Positions 44,902-46,710 of a stretch of 46,710 bases of DNA are shown in pieces. The position numbers and the translations under genes are program-made. Every line of letters begins with the position of its first letter. Position 1 is the stretch's first letter. The notes under the pieces are model-generated. The model was not told the origin of the DNA. It was given only the letters and a program-made list of their open reading frames with translations, and ran no database searches. Location: positions 1 to 46,710 of the IMG/VR virus record IMGVR_UViG_3300035698_035363; one strand, given 5' to 3'. The DNA is from a virus.

Positions 44902-46710
<1,809 letters not shown>

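Overview
The window is most of the genome of a tailed bacteriophage of siphovirus type with an HK97-fold capsid. It is AT-rich, compact, and almost entirely coded on the minus strand, so transcription runs right to left. The evidence is a head-and-tail cluster (prohead protease, HK97-like major capsid protein, four head-tail connector or completion proteins, tail tube, tail chaperone pair, tape measure, baseplate proteins), a lysis block with a peptidoglycan amidase, and a DNA-replication block (DnaB-type helicase, winged-helix replication protein, DinG/XPD-type helicase, ssDNA-binding protein, Cas4/RecB-like nuclease). The standard genetic code fits: tryptophan is TGG and TGA is used as stop. 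The amidase implies a host with peptidoglycan, but nothing fixes the host further. No terminase, portal, DNA polymerase, integrase or CRISPR array is visible. Terminase and portal probably lie beyond the right edge, which falls inside a repetitive collagen-like gene.

Layout from right to left (direction of transcription). 46.7-43.0 kb: collagen-like fibre, two small virion-type proteins and a LamG-fold protein. 43.0-40.1 kb: one giant protein joining two GT2 glycosyltransferases, a TPR segment, a methyltransferase-like domain and a GT32 glycosyltransferase. 39.8-37.8 kb: beta-rich virion proteins and a diverged copy of a tail protein. 37.8-31.8 kb: protease, capsid, a structured and partly tRNA-like RNA region, connectors, tail tube. 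31.7-24.4 kb: a 42-aa gene, the chaperone pair with a possible -1 frameshift, tape measure, baseplate and glycine-rich tail proteins. 24.4-20.3 kb: ParB-like protein, holin-like membrane proteins, amidase, HNH endonucleases, and three small plus-strand genes. 20.2-16.6 kb: small genes, a ~250-nt putative ncRNA with its own promoter and terminator, and a tightly coupled operon around an AAA+ ATPase. 16.5-7 kb: many small early-type genes, with a (p)ppGpp-hydrolase-like HD protein, nuclease, SSB, and structured non-coding elements. 7-0 kb: phosphatase, sugar-nucleotide epimerase and the helicases.

Regulatory signals form two classes. Genes in the small-gene half tend to have TTGnnn-N16-TATAAT-like promoters, mostly followed by a Shine-Dalgarno sequence. 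Several virion genes (tail tube, protease, 39.8-kb gene) have TTGACA-N17-CATAAT/CATACT ending only 8-9 nt before the start codon, and the plus-strand genes have a -10-like hexamer 6-7 nt before the start. Both arrangements suggest leaderless mRNAs. The most unusual items are the multidomain glycosyltransferase, a perfect 41-bp inverted repeat at 9.1 kb, a small family of structured intergenic elements with shared sequence boxes, the AAA+ operon, and the capsid-proximal RNA region. All functional calls come from reading motifs by eye; no database search was possible.
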